Source: JBBREP01 sp963716525
GTDB lineage: Bacteria; Actinomycetota; Acidimicrobiia; IMCC26256; PALSA-610
Direction of reading: 5' to 3'
DNA length: 64,000 bases
Assembly: GCA_963716525.1 (NCBI GenBank)
Contig: OY970315.1
Location: 3,658,001 to 3,722,000 of the forward strand
The notes below the pieces were generated by a model, which made no database searches, was not told the DNA's origin, and saw only the letters and a list, made by a program, of their open reading frames with translations. A program made the translations under genes and the position numbers. This document shows, in pieces, positions 9,082 through 20,000 of this stretch (position 1 is the stretch's first letter; each line of letters begins with the position of its first letter).

Positions 9082-9959
9082 GACATCTCTCGATCCCCGC
9101 CCCTACTCAACGAATAGAAACAACCCAGGCGGCAACACCAATTATGTCAGAGAGGGCTGGAGCTTTCCCTGACGTTCCATCGTTGATGATCCCAACACCG
9201 TGCGCTGCCGCATAGTGGGCGACGACCATTGCGCCGTTCGTGCCGCTAATCGGTGCCCAGCCGCGACTTACATACAGATAACGCTCGGACAGTTCGACAC
9301 ACTGGAAGCCGCCCGTGTAACTGCCACCCGGCAAGACGATGTTGATGCTGCCAGTAGGACCGCAGGCAGGCACATCGATAGCAGTTTGTAGCCAGGACCC
9401 GCCGCCACCCTGACAGAACGAACTCCAACTGGCAGTGTTCAACGGGTTCGCGTAGTAGTTGTCCCAAGCCGCGTTCCCAGGACCAAACGTCGCGGTTGCA
9501 ACCGCTGGCGTTGCACTGACTCCGATGAGTAAGCCCGCAGCGATCGCAGCTACGGCACCAAGTGCTCGCATATAAATTCCCACGCTCCTAAAGCCAGCGG
9601 CTCCCGGCAAGCTACCGTCGCAGCGGGGCTCCGCATCGACCGCTCTTTGTCGGCGCGTGCGCATGGGCGCCGGCTTGGCGTTACCTTTCGACGCGCCAGG
9701 ACCGTGCGACATTGCGCCCACCTCCGTGCCATTCTCGCCTGCTCCGAACAGCCGACGCTAACAGAGCCTCCTCGTCGGTGCTCCCTGACGCAGTTCTTCC
9801 GACATGACTCCATCCTCGTTTCCAAGGTCGGGAGTCTCCAAGTAACCCGGCACCTGGCGCATCGCTAGAACATCGACCCGGGACTTGAACTATGACCGCC
9901 GACGGCACGACAGCGGCAGAAACGCGAGTCGGGCCGGCCGAGGAGAGCGCTTGCCGAGG

Positions 9960-12051
9960 TCATGTGATGGTGATCGCGTTGGTCTTGGTCGCGTTGCCGG
10001 CATCGGTGTTCCTGAGAATCAACGATCTCGCGCCTTTGGCCGCCGACGAAGCGACGGTGATCGTCACGGTGACCTTCGTCGAACTCAGTCGCTTCACAGT
10101 GATGACCTTGATACCTGTTCCGGAGAACGTCGCCTTGATACCGGCCTTGAAGTTCGCTCCCGTCACGGTCAGGACTTTGGCGACAGCGCCGCGAGCCACC
10201 GAGCTTGGTGACACCGACGAGATCGTGATTCTCAGAGGCAGGGTCAAGATGGTTGTGTCATTCACGCCGACGGCCGAGTTGGCCGCAGCGGTGCGGAAGC
10301 GCTGACCGCCCTTGATGGCCCAGTAGGTATTCGAGGGCAGGCCGTGGAGCACGGTCCCATCAGCAGGCACCGCGTTCAGATGGTCGAGGTTGACGATCGT
10401 CGAGTGGTTCACCGCGACGCGGTGATCACAACCGTTCCCGAACGGCGTGCAATCCGAAAGAGCCAGCGGCGCACCACCAGCCACGCGATAGATCCCCGCG
10501 CCAGCCTCTTCGAGGAACGTCCCATCAGCAGGCACCGCGTTCAGATGGTCGAGGTTGACGATCGTCGAGTGGTTCACCGCGACGCGGTGATCACAACCGT
10601 TCCCGAACGGCGTGCAATCCGAAAGAGCCAGCGGCGCACCACCAGCCACGCGATAGATCCCCGCGCCAGCCTCTTCGAGGAACGTCCCATCAGCAGGCAC
10701 CGCGTTCAGATGGTCGAGGTTGACGATCGTCGAGTGGTTCACCGCGACGCGGTGATCACAACCGTTCCCGAACGGCGTGCAATCCGAAAGAGCCAGCGGC
10801 GCACCACCAGCCACGCGATAGATCCCCGCGCCAGCCTCTTCGAGGAACGTCCCATCAGCAGGCACCGCGTTCAGATGGTCGAGGTTGACGATCGTCGAGT
10901 GGTTCACCGCGACGCGGTGATCACAACCGTTCCCGAACGGCGTGCAATCCGAAAGAGCCAGCGGCGCACCACCAGCCACGCGATAGATCCCCGCGCCAGC
11001 CTCTTCGAGGAACGTCCCATCAGCAGGCACCGCGTTCAGATGGTCGAGGTTTCCGATCGTCGAGTGGTTCACCGCGACGCGGTGATCACAACCGTTCCCG
11101 AACGGCGTGCAATCCGAAAGAGCCAGCGGCGCACCACCAGCCACGCGATAGATCCCCGCGCCAGCCTCTTCGAGGAACGTCCCATCAGCAGGCACCGATC
11201 GGAGTGATGCGAGCGTCTGGTCGTCGACTGGAGTGAGTCCTGGGCATCCGCCCAAGGGGCCGCAATCGCTAATCCCGAGCGGTGCGCCGCCTGCGATTCT
11301 GTACACGTGGCCGCGGTTGCTAATGAAGCTGCCATCCGCGATCCCGCCACCGCAAGCGGTCCCATCGTCGTGGACCGACCTCCAGAGTGGGACGTTGGGC
11401 CAGTCGGCAACTCCGAGTTCTGCCGGGTAGCTGGTGAGGCGGGTGCCGATGCAGGCCTTGAGTTGACCTGGGTCGATCCGCGTGCCGTTGTTGCGTACTT
11501 CGAAGTGGAGGTGGTTGAACGAGCAAGGGTCGACGTACCCGGTCGCGCCGACGTAGCCGACAACAGTGTTTTCGTCGACCCATGTTGGGCCGGAGATCGC
11601 GAACGATCCGAGGTGGTAGTAGTAGCTCTTGACGCCGCCGCCGTGGTCGACTTGCACGACGTTCGCTGTTTTACCTGCCCCGCAGCCGTTGGTGGTCTGG
11701 TAGATCGTTGCCAGACCCGCCCCCGCGGCGTACACAGGGCCGCCTGCGATCGAGCCGGTGCGGTTGCGGGCGATGTCGATCGCGGCGTAGCCGTGATATC
11801 CGTTCGGACAGTACTGATTGTTGCCTTGGTTCCAGGTGCAGCCGATCACCCAGTCACCGCGTAACGGGAACCATGCCGGAGCGCTGTACTGGTTCGCCCC
11901 AGCGCTCGACGTGGCGACTGCGCTGCTCGACCCGTGCTGCGCCGACGATTCGGCTACAAGCTCTAGCCGGGGCTATCGCACCAACTGTGGCCGCAATCGC
12001 GAACCCCATCACTGCCGCGACGACGCCGCCAGTGGCGCGCACCGTCGTCAT
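9960..12051 (-). pseudogene. Secreted M23-family peptidase with 55-residue repeats and IPT/TIG domain, frameshifted after the signal peptide
   Basis: ATG at 12051 follows GGAGGGAGGGGG. The signal peptide (MTTVRATGGVVAAVMGFAIA...APARA) ends in one frame, and the mature protein starts in another with VAESSAQHGSSS. Removing one base near 11958 joins them. The M23 metalloendopeptidase core has YHGYAAIDIA (His/Asp zinc ligands) and FNHLHFEVRNN (HxH). Five copies of a 55-residue unit with YRVAGGAPLALSDC follow. A C-terminal IPT/TIG immunoglobulin-like domain runs from ITISSVSPSSVARG to the end. M23 enzymes cut peptidoglycan cross-bridges, and the repeats probably bind wall or surface polymers. The zinc site is intact, so if the indel is a sequencing error this is an active exported hydrolase. 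Confidence 0.8.
10361..11185 (-). repeat. 165-base in-frame tandem repeat, five units
   Basis: Units start at 10361, 10526, 10691, 10856 and 11021, and a sixth partial one at 11186. They are almost base-identical; the last full unit (11021) differs at a GTTTCCGATC site where the others have GTTGACGATC. Each codes 55 residues with the YRVAGGAPLALSDC core. Such arrays are prone to copy-number change by slippage. Confidence 0.92.
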
Positions 12052-12112
12052 CAGGACCCCCTCCCTCCGGCATAGGAGGCATGCTCTTCGAACAGTCTGC
12101 TCGGGGCAATCA

Positions 12113-14169
12113 TCAGTGTCCTCCGAGCGCGAGTAGATAGTCGATGATCTTGACAGCGAACCGTGTCGCGTCCGAGCCGTTGAGCACGTACTTGGACTTG
12201 ACGCGAGTGAGGACCGAATACTCGGCGGGCGCCCACGTGTCCTTGTACGTGACGGCGGTGCCGGGCGCCGGAAGCGTGATCGGTGTTGGAGTCGCCGAGG
12301 CGAACCCGAGGAGGTAGCTGATGATGTATACGGAGGTCTTCTGCACTTGCGCGGCCGGAATCGGCCCGAGGGAAGCGCCCATCTGTGTGAGACGTGCAGC
12401 CTCAGGTGCGGACCACGACACCGAAACGTCGGTGGCAAGCTTCGCAGCGCCGGCGTCGTCGACAAGGATTGCTGCCGTCGTGGTCGGGGCCTCCGTCTTT
12501 CTTCCCGACTTGACTCGCCAGTACTGGTTCGATGGCGACCCTCTGAGAAGGGTTCCGTCTCTCGGGTATTGCAGGACGTGGCTGAACCGCCCAGTGGAAG
12601 CGAAGTTCTCGAGCGCGTAGCCGTCGACTTGAGTCGACGGCGGGAGTCCGACGTTGGCCCAGTCGGCCACCATCAACGGTGCACCCCCAGCGAACGTGAA
12701 TCCTGCGCCGTGCGTCGCCGGCCTCCCATCCCATACTGCGGTCCCGTCACGCGGGTATTGCAGCAGGTGTCCGTGGGAGAACTGATACGTCGCGTCCAGC
12801 GCACCGTCGTTGACGGGCGTTGATTGCGGGAGTCCGACGTTGGCCCAGTCCGATACCGGTAACGGAGCCCCACCGACAACTTCGTAGCCCTGTCCTGAGG
12901 GTCGCGCGTCGAGTGCGGTCCCGTCACGCGGGTATTGCAGCAGGTGTCCGTGGGAGAACTGATACGTCGCGTCCAGCGCACCGTCGTTGACGCGGCTGTC
13001 GTTTGCGGATTCCCGATGGTTGACCAGTTGTCGACAATCACCGGTGCACCACCGACAACCTCCCAACCCTGACCCGACGGACGCGCGTCCAACGCCGTCC
13101 CATCCCGCGGATACTGAAGCAAGTGCCCGTGGGAGAACTGATACGTCGCGTCCAGCGCACCGTCATTCACCGGCGTCGACTGCGGATTGCCAATCGCCGA
13201 CCAATCGTCGACGATCAGTGGCGCGCCACCAACAACCACCCAGCCCTGACCCGACGGTCGCGCGTCCAACGCCGTCCCATCCCGCGGATACTGCAGCAGG
13301 TGCCCGTATGAGTGTTGGGTGGACGCGTCGAGCGCGCCGTCGTTGACGATGAATGTTCTCGGGTTGCCGATCGTCGACCAGTTGTCGACAATCACCGGTG
13401 CGCCACCAACAACCTCCCAACCCTGACCTGACGAATGCGCGTCGAGCGCGCTGCCGTCCCGCGGATACTGCTGGTATCCCGAGAAGTCAGTGAGGTGCGT
13501 CGTCGATTGCGGCCCGCCATACGGTGCCCAGTTGTCGATGTAGATCGGTGCACCACCGACGATCTGCCAAGCTTTGCCATCGGGTGTCGATACGAACGAG
13601 CCATCTGGCAACGGGCCGCTCGTGGGGTCTTTGATGTGCAGGAAGTTGTTTGGCCACGATGCGCTTCCCGTGGTGATTCGGCGAATGCTCTCGTAACCCG
13701 AAGTGTCAGTGAGATACGAATCCTCGCTGACATCGATCGTCGAACTCGTAACGGCTTCTACATACGCGATGTGGCCGGCGCCGCCTCCACCCGTCTCCCA
13801 CTCAGCAATCGAACCAACAACGGGGTTGCCGTCGACCGAGTAACCCGCAGCCCGCGCCTTGTCATCCCACTGGTTCGCGTTGCCGATTTGGCCGTTCCAC
13901 GGCTTCGGCGACCCGTTCTGTTGCAGCCGATATGCCGCGTAACTCACACAGTTATGGCCCGGTCCCCACGAACCCCACACGCTTTGGCCGCTGTAACCCG
14001 TACTCCCAAGGCAGGTGTATCCATAATCCGGACCACAGAGATACGTTGCGCCGCTCGCCGCTGGTGGTGGCCCCGCCGCCCTAACCGCCGCCGCGGGACC
14101 GACGCCACCGAATGGGAGCAACACCAAAACCGCTGCGGCCGCGCAACCCAAAACCCGAATCCTGGTCAT
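12113..14169 (-). pseudogene. Secreted CHAP amidase with 59-residue repeats, frameshifted by a 2-base insertion
   Basis: ATG at 14169 has AGGAG seven bases upstream and a signal peptide MTRIRVLGCAAAAVLVLLPF. The CHAP core shows GHNCVSYAAYRLQQNG (catalytic Cys) and GAGHIAYVEAV (His). A tandem array follows with GWEVVGGAPVIVDNWSTIG and HGHLLQYPRDGTALDAR. The frame changes near 12993: the unit from 12918 to 13097 is 179 bases long whereas neighbours are 177, so two bases were inserted (GCCGC where three bases are expected). Downstream the other frame continues with more repeats and a C-terminal domain including SVYIISYLLGFAS, ending LLALGGH. Likely a wall hydrolase. The truncated form would keep the catalytic domain and about four repeats. 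Confidence 0.82.
12741..13450 (-). repeat. 177-base in-frame tandem repeat, four to five degenerate units
   Basis: The marker GTCCCRTC recurs at 12741, 12918, 13097 and 13274, giving spacings of 177, 179 and 177 bases. Each unit codes 59 residues. The odd 179-base unit locates the frameshift. Units are less identical than in the neighbouring arrays, so this array is older. Confidence 0.8.
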
Positions 14170-14340
14170 CAACCCACTCCTTGTGTTGGACCGACTGGGT
14201 CGTCGGGACCACCTTGAACCTAACGCGTCGCGCTCGGCGACGGTCCGCCCAACAGCGTCGACCGACAAGTTCGACAGATTTCGTCGGTCACGCGGCGGGC
14301 AGGTCGCCTGGCGCCACCGGGCCGCGTACTTTCAGCCCCT

Positions 14341-16124
14341 GTGAACCCGATGAGAGGACCGGATGCGAGCGCGTCGATCGGACCGCTACTGGGCCAACGA
14401 GTTGCGATCGCTCGCTGGTACCGGATCTCGTATCACGTTGCCGGCGCCGTGCTTGCGTTCTCACGCACACGCCGCAAGCGCTGGATCGTCGCGGGGGCAG
14501 CGTCCGTGTTGGTCGACCATGTCCGCGCGTCGCGGCTTGGCGACCAGGACGTCACACCGTCGATGATCGACATGTGCATCGACGCCACGGATGCGCTCGT
14601 GTGGGCATGTTCGGTACCGGCTGATCCAGCCTTGTCGCGCACGCCATACCTGACTGCGACAGTCGTGTCCGCACTCGAACACGGTTTCCGGTTCGGTTAC
14701 GGGACTGAAGTCGTGCCTCAAGCCGTCGGGATTCAAACGTTCCCGCCCGAGGGTGTGGGCGCTCGCCGCTGGTTCAAACCTCTCGGTCGCGCCGTCATCC
14801 CCTGGGCGCTGCCCTCCGCAGTAGCCATGGCAACACGAAAAGCACGCGGGCACCGCGCCGCCGTATCTCAGTTCGGGTGGCCGGCATTCGCTGCCGGTGC
14901 CGGGTTCGTGATGGTCCGTTACCGCCGCGGATGCAATCGCAGATCCGTGACGAATGGCAACTGCGAACTCGAGACCAGATCGAATTCGAGCGAGTCGCCG
15001 CGCAGGTCCGCGCCGCGGTGTACCCAGGACCAGGTCACGACTTCAAGAAGACGTTGGCGGTCCTCGCCGCTTACGGCTCACGCGCGGCGAGACAGGCGTC
15101 GATTCACCAGGGGGCGCACCCGGCGACGGTTCTCGATCATGCGACATCGGGCCAGACATTGCGCGACGCCGCCGGATGGATCTGGATCGAGCCGCCCGAC
15201 GCAGCCACGACCTGGCTGAGTATCAACCAAGCTGCATCTGTCCGCGCGTTCCTCGACGACGCGGCCCACGACGGGGACGACCTACGTGAAGCAGTGCTTA
15301 CCGTCGAGACGGACGCACTCGGCAGTGCGCACCTCGTTCACCTTGACCGCGTGCTCGAGCTCGCGCCGGAACGACCGTCAATTTCGACACACGTCGACCC
15401 TGTCGTGCATGCTTTCCTGGTCGGCGGTATGCAAAAGATCGTGTCACTCGCCTCGTCTGAGTTCCCTAGGCGGACCACGCTCGCACGGATCTCGGCGGCG
15501 CTCGACATCGTCGGCGTCATCTGGTTCGCCCAACACCCCCCAGCGCGAGACCACCGCTATTGGACGATCGCGCCTGTCGCGGCCTCATCCGCGTTGTTCT
15601 GCCTATCCGTGGCCCGCGGCGACGCGATTCGCACCAACCGATACGGCAACGCCGTGTTCCCCGCCTCGGCGGGCGTCCAGTCGATCATGCTCGTCGCCGA
15701 GCGATACGGCACCGACCTCGTGACGACTCGCTGGGTCCTGCGCCTCCTGGCGTCCGCAATGTGGGTGAGCGCCGAGATCCTGCCGCAACGACGACCACTC
15801 GGGCCTGTCATCGCCGAAATAGTGCCACTCGCGCTGCAACCCCTCGTCACCACCGGCATCGCCCAGCGTGTGCGCTTCGAATCAGCCGCACTCCAGCGCC
15901 ACCTCGCCGACGAATTCCGTGACCGCGTCGCCGCTGAGCGGCTGGCGGCAGCCGACGACGAACTAGCGCGCTATGGCGCCCAGCTCGAACTCGCCGAACA
16001 CGAACTCGACAGCCCTGACGTCGGCGTCCCAGACGACATTCGTGCTGCACTGGCCCAGGAGTGCAAGGCTCTGCGCTCATGGCTGACCGATCCGACCACG
16101 AGGAACGCCCTCGCCGGATTGTGA
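14341..16124 (+). pseudogene. Multi-pass membrane protein, sensor-like, with one frameshift
   Basis: Two frames together make one protein of about 590 residues. The first runs from GTG 14341 (or ATG 14350) to about 14930 and contains RRKRWIVAGAASVLVDH and VIPWALPSAVAMATRK. The second begins at MQSQIRDEWQLRTRDQIEF. A missing base near 14929 in CGCCGCGG explains the switch. Hydrophobic segments in the second part include IVGVIWFAQ, APVAASSALFCLSVA and LLASAMWVSAEI, then a charged coiled region near the end. No clear kinase ATP-binding motif is visible. It overlaps by 46 bases with a receiver-like gene, which suggests a signalling pair. The family is not recognised. Confidence 0.6.
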
Positions 16125-16796
16125 TCGTCGAAGACCGAGTCGCCTATTTGCGAACCATCATGCACAAAGCGCCGAGCCACGACACGACTGGCACGCCCGT
16201 CCAGTTGCAAACGCTCGACCACCAAGACGCCGCGCGCAGGCAACCCGAGGCCTGGGTCGGCATCGACCTCGTACTCCTCGACGCCTACGACCTCGCCGCC
16301 CAGCAAGTCGATCCAAGCGCCTCACGCTTCGCCGCACTCGCCGTCATTGATGCGCTCGAAACAATCCCAACGCCGCCGCGCGTCGTCGCATACTCGACCA
16401 CGATGCGACGACCCGAGGTCAACATTCCGTTACGCCGAACACGGAATTGTCAGCGCGTTCTACGACGAGGTCGGTCTACTCGAACATCTCGAAGCGATCG
16501 TCAGGCACGACTACACGACCGGCCAGACGCCACCACCCGCGCCCGACGACTACCAACGTCTCGGAGTAGGGCCCAATGCGAAACTGAGCCTCGCCCACCA
16601 ACGCATGCAACAACGACCCGACGCCTGGGACCTGATCTGGAAAACGCGACCCGTCGTCGCCGCGAAGACCCGCGCATGGATCAACGACAACATCCACCCG
16701 CTACTCGACCTACCAGCAGACAACCGCCGCTACAGCGACGTCATCACAGTCATCCGAACAATCGCCGGCCTACCGACCAACGCGCACCGCCGGTAG
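16079..16796 (+). pseudogene. Response-regulator-like protein, one frameshift
   Basis: Begins at ATG 16079 inside the end of the membrane protein gene. The N-terminal half looks like a receiver domain: RRIVIVEDRVAYL at strand 1, IDLVLLDAYD with the likely phospho-acceptor Asp, and RVVAYSTTM with the conserved Thr/Ser. Near 16425-16432 the reading moves to the next frame, which continues with RYAEHGIVSAFYDEVGLLE, as the receiver alpha-4/5 region should, then an output part (KTRAWINDNIHPLLDL, DVITVIRTIAGLP) that may be a helix-turn-helix. One missing base in ACATTCCGTTACG would explain it. Neighbours suggest control of the surrounding wall-hydrolase genes, which is inference only. Confidence 0.6.
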
Positions 16797-17068
16797 TGGG
16801 TTGACCCGTCAATGTCGAGAGCGAGTGCGAGGACAAGCAACTCCTTGCCGACGGCGTTGACGCTGAGGTCAAGAGAAGGTTCGGCGACCGACGAAATCGG
16901 CCGTACTCGTCGATCGCGGCTGTGTCGGCCTGGTCTCGGTCAAAGACACCGGTTACTGTCCGGGCCGCAAGGCGGACCGCTGGTGCTTGAGGAGTGGGAT
17001 GAGGGGCATGACGAAGGCGCGTATTCCGGTTAAGAGATGCTCGGCCGCGAGCCCGGTGCGTCGCGTCC

Positions 17069-20000
17069 TTGCTGAGCGCGATTGTGGCCGTCGCAATTCT
17101 CCCGGCCACTTTGATCGCGAACGCTCCGCAGGCCGGGGCTTCGAAAACAGATTGCCTGAGCTACGCGTACGACTGCACGCCTGGTTACAACGGCGCGAAC
17201 GCGAGTGGTACGTGGGCATGGAGCCACTATGGCGGGAGTTGGGCGCAGACGCCGAACGGCTATCACAACTGCACCCTCTACGCGGCGTGGCGGCTGCAGC
17301 AGAGCGGAATGGGCGATCCCGGCAACTGGGGAAACGCAGGCGACTGGGCGGCGCACAACGGCGGCGGCAACTCCACACCGGCTGTCGGTGCGATTGCGTG
17401 GTGGGGATCCGGCCATGTCGCGTACGTCGAGCAGGTGAGTGGCAACACGGTGTTCATTCGTGCCGACAACTTCAGCTACACGAGGGGCTACACCGACGCC
17501 GGTTGGATTCCCGCGAGTTCAGTCGACAAATTTCTCCACCCGCACGACGCGCCAATTCCTCCCCCGCCACCTGGGCCAGTGTGGGCAGCGTCGTATGACA
17601 TGTCCGAGGCTCCGTGGGGCTGGGCTGCCGGCGAGACACGGTCGTTCAACGTGCGAGTCACCAACACTGGCAACCAAACCTGGCCATCAACCGGAACCAA
17701 CCTCGTCCACCTCGGGCTGCATTTCTTGAGCCCTGGCGGAGGAGCTTGGTCGACGGATCAGCGCTTCGAGTTGCCCTCCGATCTAGCGCCGGGCGGCGTC
17801 GCCTCAATTCCAATCACGATCAGCGCTCCTCGATCGTTTGGTGGCTACGTGCTCGAAGCCGAGATGGTCAAGGAACTGCAGTTCTGGTTCGCGCAGTCCG
17901 CACGCGTATCGAGTGCAGTGACATGGCCGGCGTCGTATGACATCTCCAGTACACCGTCGTCGTGGACAGCCGGGCAGACGCAGTCGTTCAGCGTGCGCGT
18001 GACGAACAGCGGCGATCAGGTCTGGCCATCGACCGGACCAAACCGAGTGCGTCTCGGCATGCACTTCGCAAACACGGCAAGAGGTGCCGGTGGAACTTGG
18101 TTCACCGATCGGCGTTTCGAGTTGCCGAGTGATCTGGCACCGGGCGCGAGTGTCGCGATTCCCGTCACCATCACCGCACCCGCATCGGGCGGCAATTACG
18201 TGCTCGAAGCGGAAATGGTCAAAGAACTCCAATTCTGGTTTGGTCCCTCAGCTGGAATGGCGGCGAAGGTCGCGGCGCCGCTGTGGGCGGCGTCGTATGA
18301 CGTCTCGGCCGCGCCATCCGGCTGGACCGCAGGTCAAACCCGATCGTTCAACGTGCGCGTCACAAACACCGGCAACCAAACCTGGCCATCAACCGGAACC
18401 AACCTCGTCCACCTCGGCCTCCACTTCGCCAACGCCACCGGCGGCACAAACTCGACCTGGTACACCGACCAACGCTTCGAGGTCCCCGCAGACCTCGCAC
18501 CCGGCGACACCGTCGCGATCCCCGTCACCATCACCGCACCCACATCGGGCGGCAGTTACGTGCTCGAAGCCCAGATGGTCAAAGAACTCCAATTCTGGTT
18601 CCCGCAATTCGCCGACGTCTCTGCTGGTGCCGTCGTGTGGGCGGCGTCGTATGACGTCTCGGCCGCGCCATCAAGCTGGACCGCAGGTCAAACCCGATCG
18701 TTCAACGTGCGCGTCACAAACACCGGCAACCAAACCTGGCCATCAACCGGAACCAACCTCGTCCGCCTCGGCCTCCACTTCCAAAGCACGGCCGGCGGTT
18801 CATGGCTCACCGATCAGCGTTTCGAGTTGCCGAGTGATCTGGCACCGGGCGCGAGCGTCGCGATCCCCGTCACCATCACCGCACCCACATCAGGCGGCGG
18901 CTACATGCTCGAAGCCCAGATGGTCAAAGAACTCCAATTCTGGTTCCCCCAAACCGCCGACACCGCAGCCGGCGTCGCGGCGCCGCTGTGGGCGGCGTCG
19001 TATGACGTCTCGGCCGCGCCATCCGGCTGGACCGCAGGTCAAACCCGATCGTTCAACGTGCGCGTCACAAACACCGGCAACCAAACCTGGCCATCAACCG
19101 GAACCAACCTCGTCCACCTCGGCCTCCACTTCGCCAACGCCACCGGCGGCACAAACTCGACCTGGTACACCGACCAACGCTTCGAGCTCCCCGCAGACCT
19201 CGCACCCGGCGACACCGTCGCGATCCCCGTCACCATCACCGCACCCAACCGAACAGGCACCTACGTACTCGAAGCCCAGATCGTCAAAGAACTCCAATTC
19301 TGGTTCCCCCAAACCGCCGACACCGCAGCCGGCGTCGCGGCGCCGCTGTGGGCGGCGTCGTATGACGTCTCGGCCGCGCCATCCGGCTGGACCGCAGGTC
19401 AAACCCGATCGTTCAACGTGCGCGTCACAAACACCGGCAACCAAACCTGGCCATCAACCGGAACCAACCTCGTCCACCTCGGCCTCCACTTCGCCAACGC
19501 CACCGGCGGCACAAACTCGACCTGGTACACCGACCAACGCTTCGAGGTCCCCGCAGACCTCGCACCCGGCGACACCGTCGCGATCCCCGTCACCATCACC
19601 GCACCCACATCGGGCGGCAGTTACGTGCTCGAAGCCCAGATGGTCAAAGAACTCCAATTCTGGTTCCCGCAATTCGCCGACGTCTCTGCTGGTGCCGTCG
19701 TGTGGGCGGCGTCGTATGACGTCTCGGCCGCGCCATCAAGCTGGACCGCAGGTCAAACCCGATCGTTCAACGTGCGCGTCACAAACACCGGCAACCAAAC
19801 CTGGCCATCAACCGGAACCAACCTCGTCCGCCTCGGCCTCCACTTCCAAAGCACGGCCGGCGGTTCATGGCTCACCGATCAGCGTTTCGAGTTGCCGAGT
19901 GATCTGGCACCGGGCGCGAGCGTCGCGATCCCCGTCACCATCACCGCACCCACATCAGGCGGCGGCTACATGCTCGAAGCCCAGATGGTCAAAGAACTCC

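Larger units (their letters stand above)
7624..9156 (-). mobile_element. IS3-family insertion sequence, copy 2 (interrupts the CHAP gene)
   Basis: A second, identical 1533-base copy, offset 2934 bases from copy 1. It is flanked by a different 3-base direct repeat, CTG (7621-7623 and 9157-9159). This shows that it inserted independently and that the two copies are not the ends of one composite transposon. It lies in the same orientation as the gene it breaks. Confidence 0.92.
6419..9571 (-). pseudogene. Secreted CHAP-domain protein with propeller-like repeats, split by IS3 copy 2
   Basis: The gene starts at ATG 9571, with AGGAG upstream and a signal peptide (MRALGAVAAIAAGLLIGVSA). The CHAP amidase core follows, with the catalytic Cys in GGFQCVELSERYLYV and the His in DTGHTAVVTGSS. 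The C-terminal half has 91-residue tandem units with SLTPTGWSSWEIVG and LRPSGWSPWEALGAG, resembling carbohydrate-binding beta-propeller repeats. IS3 copy 2 (7624-9156) sits between GTSGKAPA and AAGTVMSF. Removing it plus one CTG repeat restores a continuous reading through both halves of the CHAP core. Product: probably a peptidoglycan hydrolase with a wall- or glycan-binding tail. As it stands the signal peptide and catalytic Cys are separated from the His and the repeats, so it is inactive. Confidence 0.85.

Noticed and set aside
4690..9156. Composite transposon bounded by the two IS3 copies
   Set aside because: The outer flanks do not match and each copy has its own 3-base duplication (CAC, CTG).
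10361..11200. Regular 165-base direct repeats that could suggest a CRISPR-like array
   Set aside because: The units are contiguous, a multiple of three, and encode one protein repeat; there are no unique spacers.
9892..11864. Plus-strand frames opposite the M23 gene
   Set aside because: They mirror the tandem repeat on the other strand and lack ribosome sites and domains.
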